A stretch of DNA of 64,000 bases from Sphingosinicella flava (GTDB lineage Bacteria; Pseudomonadota; Alphaproteobacteria; Sphingomonadales; Sphingomonadaceae): NCBI RefSeq assembly GCF_016025255.1, contig NZ_CP065592.1:663122-727121 (forward strand). The letters run 5' to 3'. Position numbers and translations under genes: made by a program. A model generated the notes under the pieces. That model saw only the letters and a program-made list of their open reading frames with translations, searched no databases and was not told the origin of the DNA. Positions 63,993-64,000 of the stretch are shown here, in pieces. Within the stretch, counting starts at the first letter, position 1. Every line of letters starts with the position of its first letter.

Positions 63993-64000
63993 GGGCTGAC

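Overview
The window is a high-GC, gene-dense chromosomal segment of an alphaproteobacterium, most likely a member of the Sphingomonadales (Sphingomonas or Sphingosinicella-like). The reasons are the gene order (ispDF-dusB-ntrYX-hfq-hflX, the rpsB to fabZ cluster without lpx genes), a double-length Hfq, a cysteine-free L31, a TorF-family outer-membrane protein, and many GTG and TTG starts. I see no prophage, insertion sequence, plasmid backbone or CRISPR array. Nearly everything is core or conserved lineage-specific sequence. This placement is inferred from recall of the families, not from a search.

Layout. Bases 1-9.2 kb hold a single-domain response regulator, recA, a DUF488 protein, gyrA (reverse), yaaA (reverse), a secreted TPR protein, tRNA genes with CAU and UGG anticodons, a decayed oxidoreductase fragment and pyrC. 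From 9.3 to 16.9 kb lie an M28 peptidase, ettA, a DOPA-dioxygenase-like gene, a GAF histidine kinase, a CAP-domain protein, a beta-carbonic anhydrase and small envelope proteins. From 17 to 28 kb run lipA-coq10 homologue, the opposite-strand unit ispDF-unknown-cinA, then dusB-ntrY-ntrX-hfq-hflX and mazG. From 28 to 36 kb one long reverse-strand run carries mltB-like, dac, tmk, holB, metG, tatD, an MBL hydrolase and a retropepsin-like protease.

From 36 to 48.3 kb the content is more lineage-specific: tRNA-Ser, a di-heme peroxidase, a proline-rich beta-propeller lipoprotein, a TorF protein, a CHASE4-GGDEF-EAL protein, a glutaryl-CoA module (gcdH plus CoA transferase), a GNAT protein, rpmE and a cobalamin riboswitch driving btuFCD. 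From 48.5 to 59.3 kb the classical translation and envelope cluster runs on the reverse strand: rpsB-tsf-pyrH-frr-uppS-cdsA-dxr-rseP-bamA-skp-fabZ. The last 5 kb hold psd-pssA, icd and an FAD monooxygenase.

The functions that connect are: isoprenoid precursor supply (dxr and ispDF) feeding UppS; CDP-diacylglycerol (cdsA) feeding pssA and psd; outer-membrane assembly (bamA, skp, rseP); and envelope redox sensing and RNA control (ntrYX, hfq). Three families of paired inverted repeats sit between genes, often inside operons. The points most worth a second look are the asymmetric tandem Hfq, a probable CUG start codon for HflX, NtrX without GAFTGA in a cluster lacking ntrBC, the missing lpxD/lpxA, and a 58-nt perfect three-way-junction element beside icd. 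I found no clearly undescribed multi-gene system.
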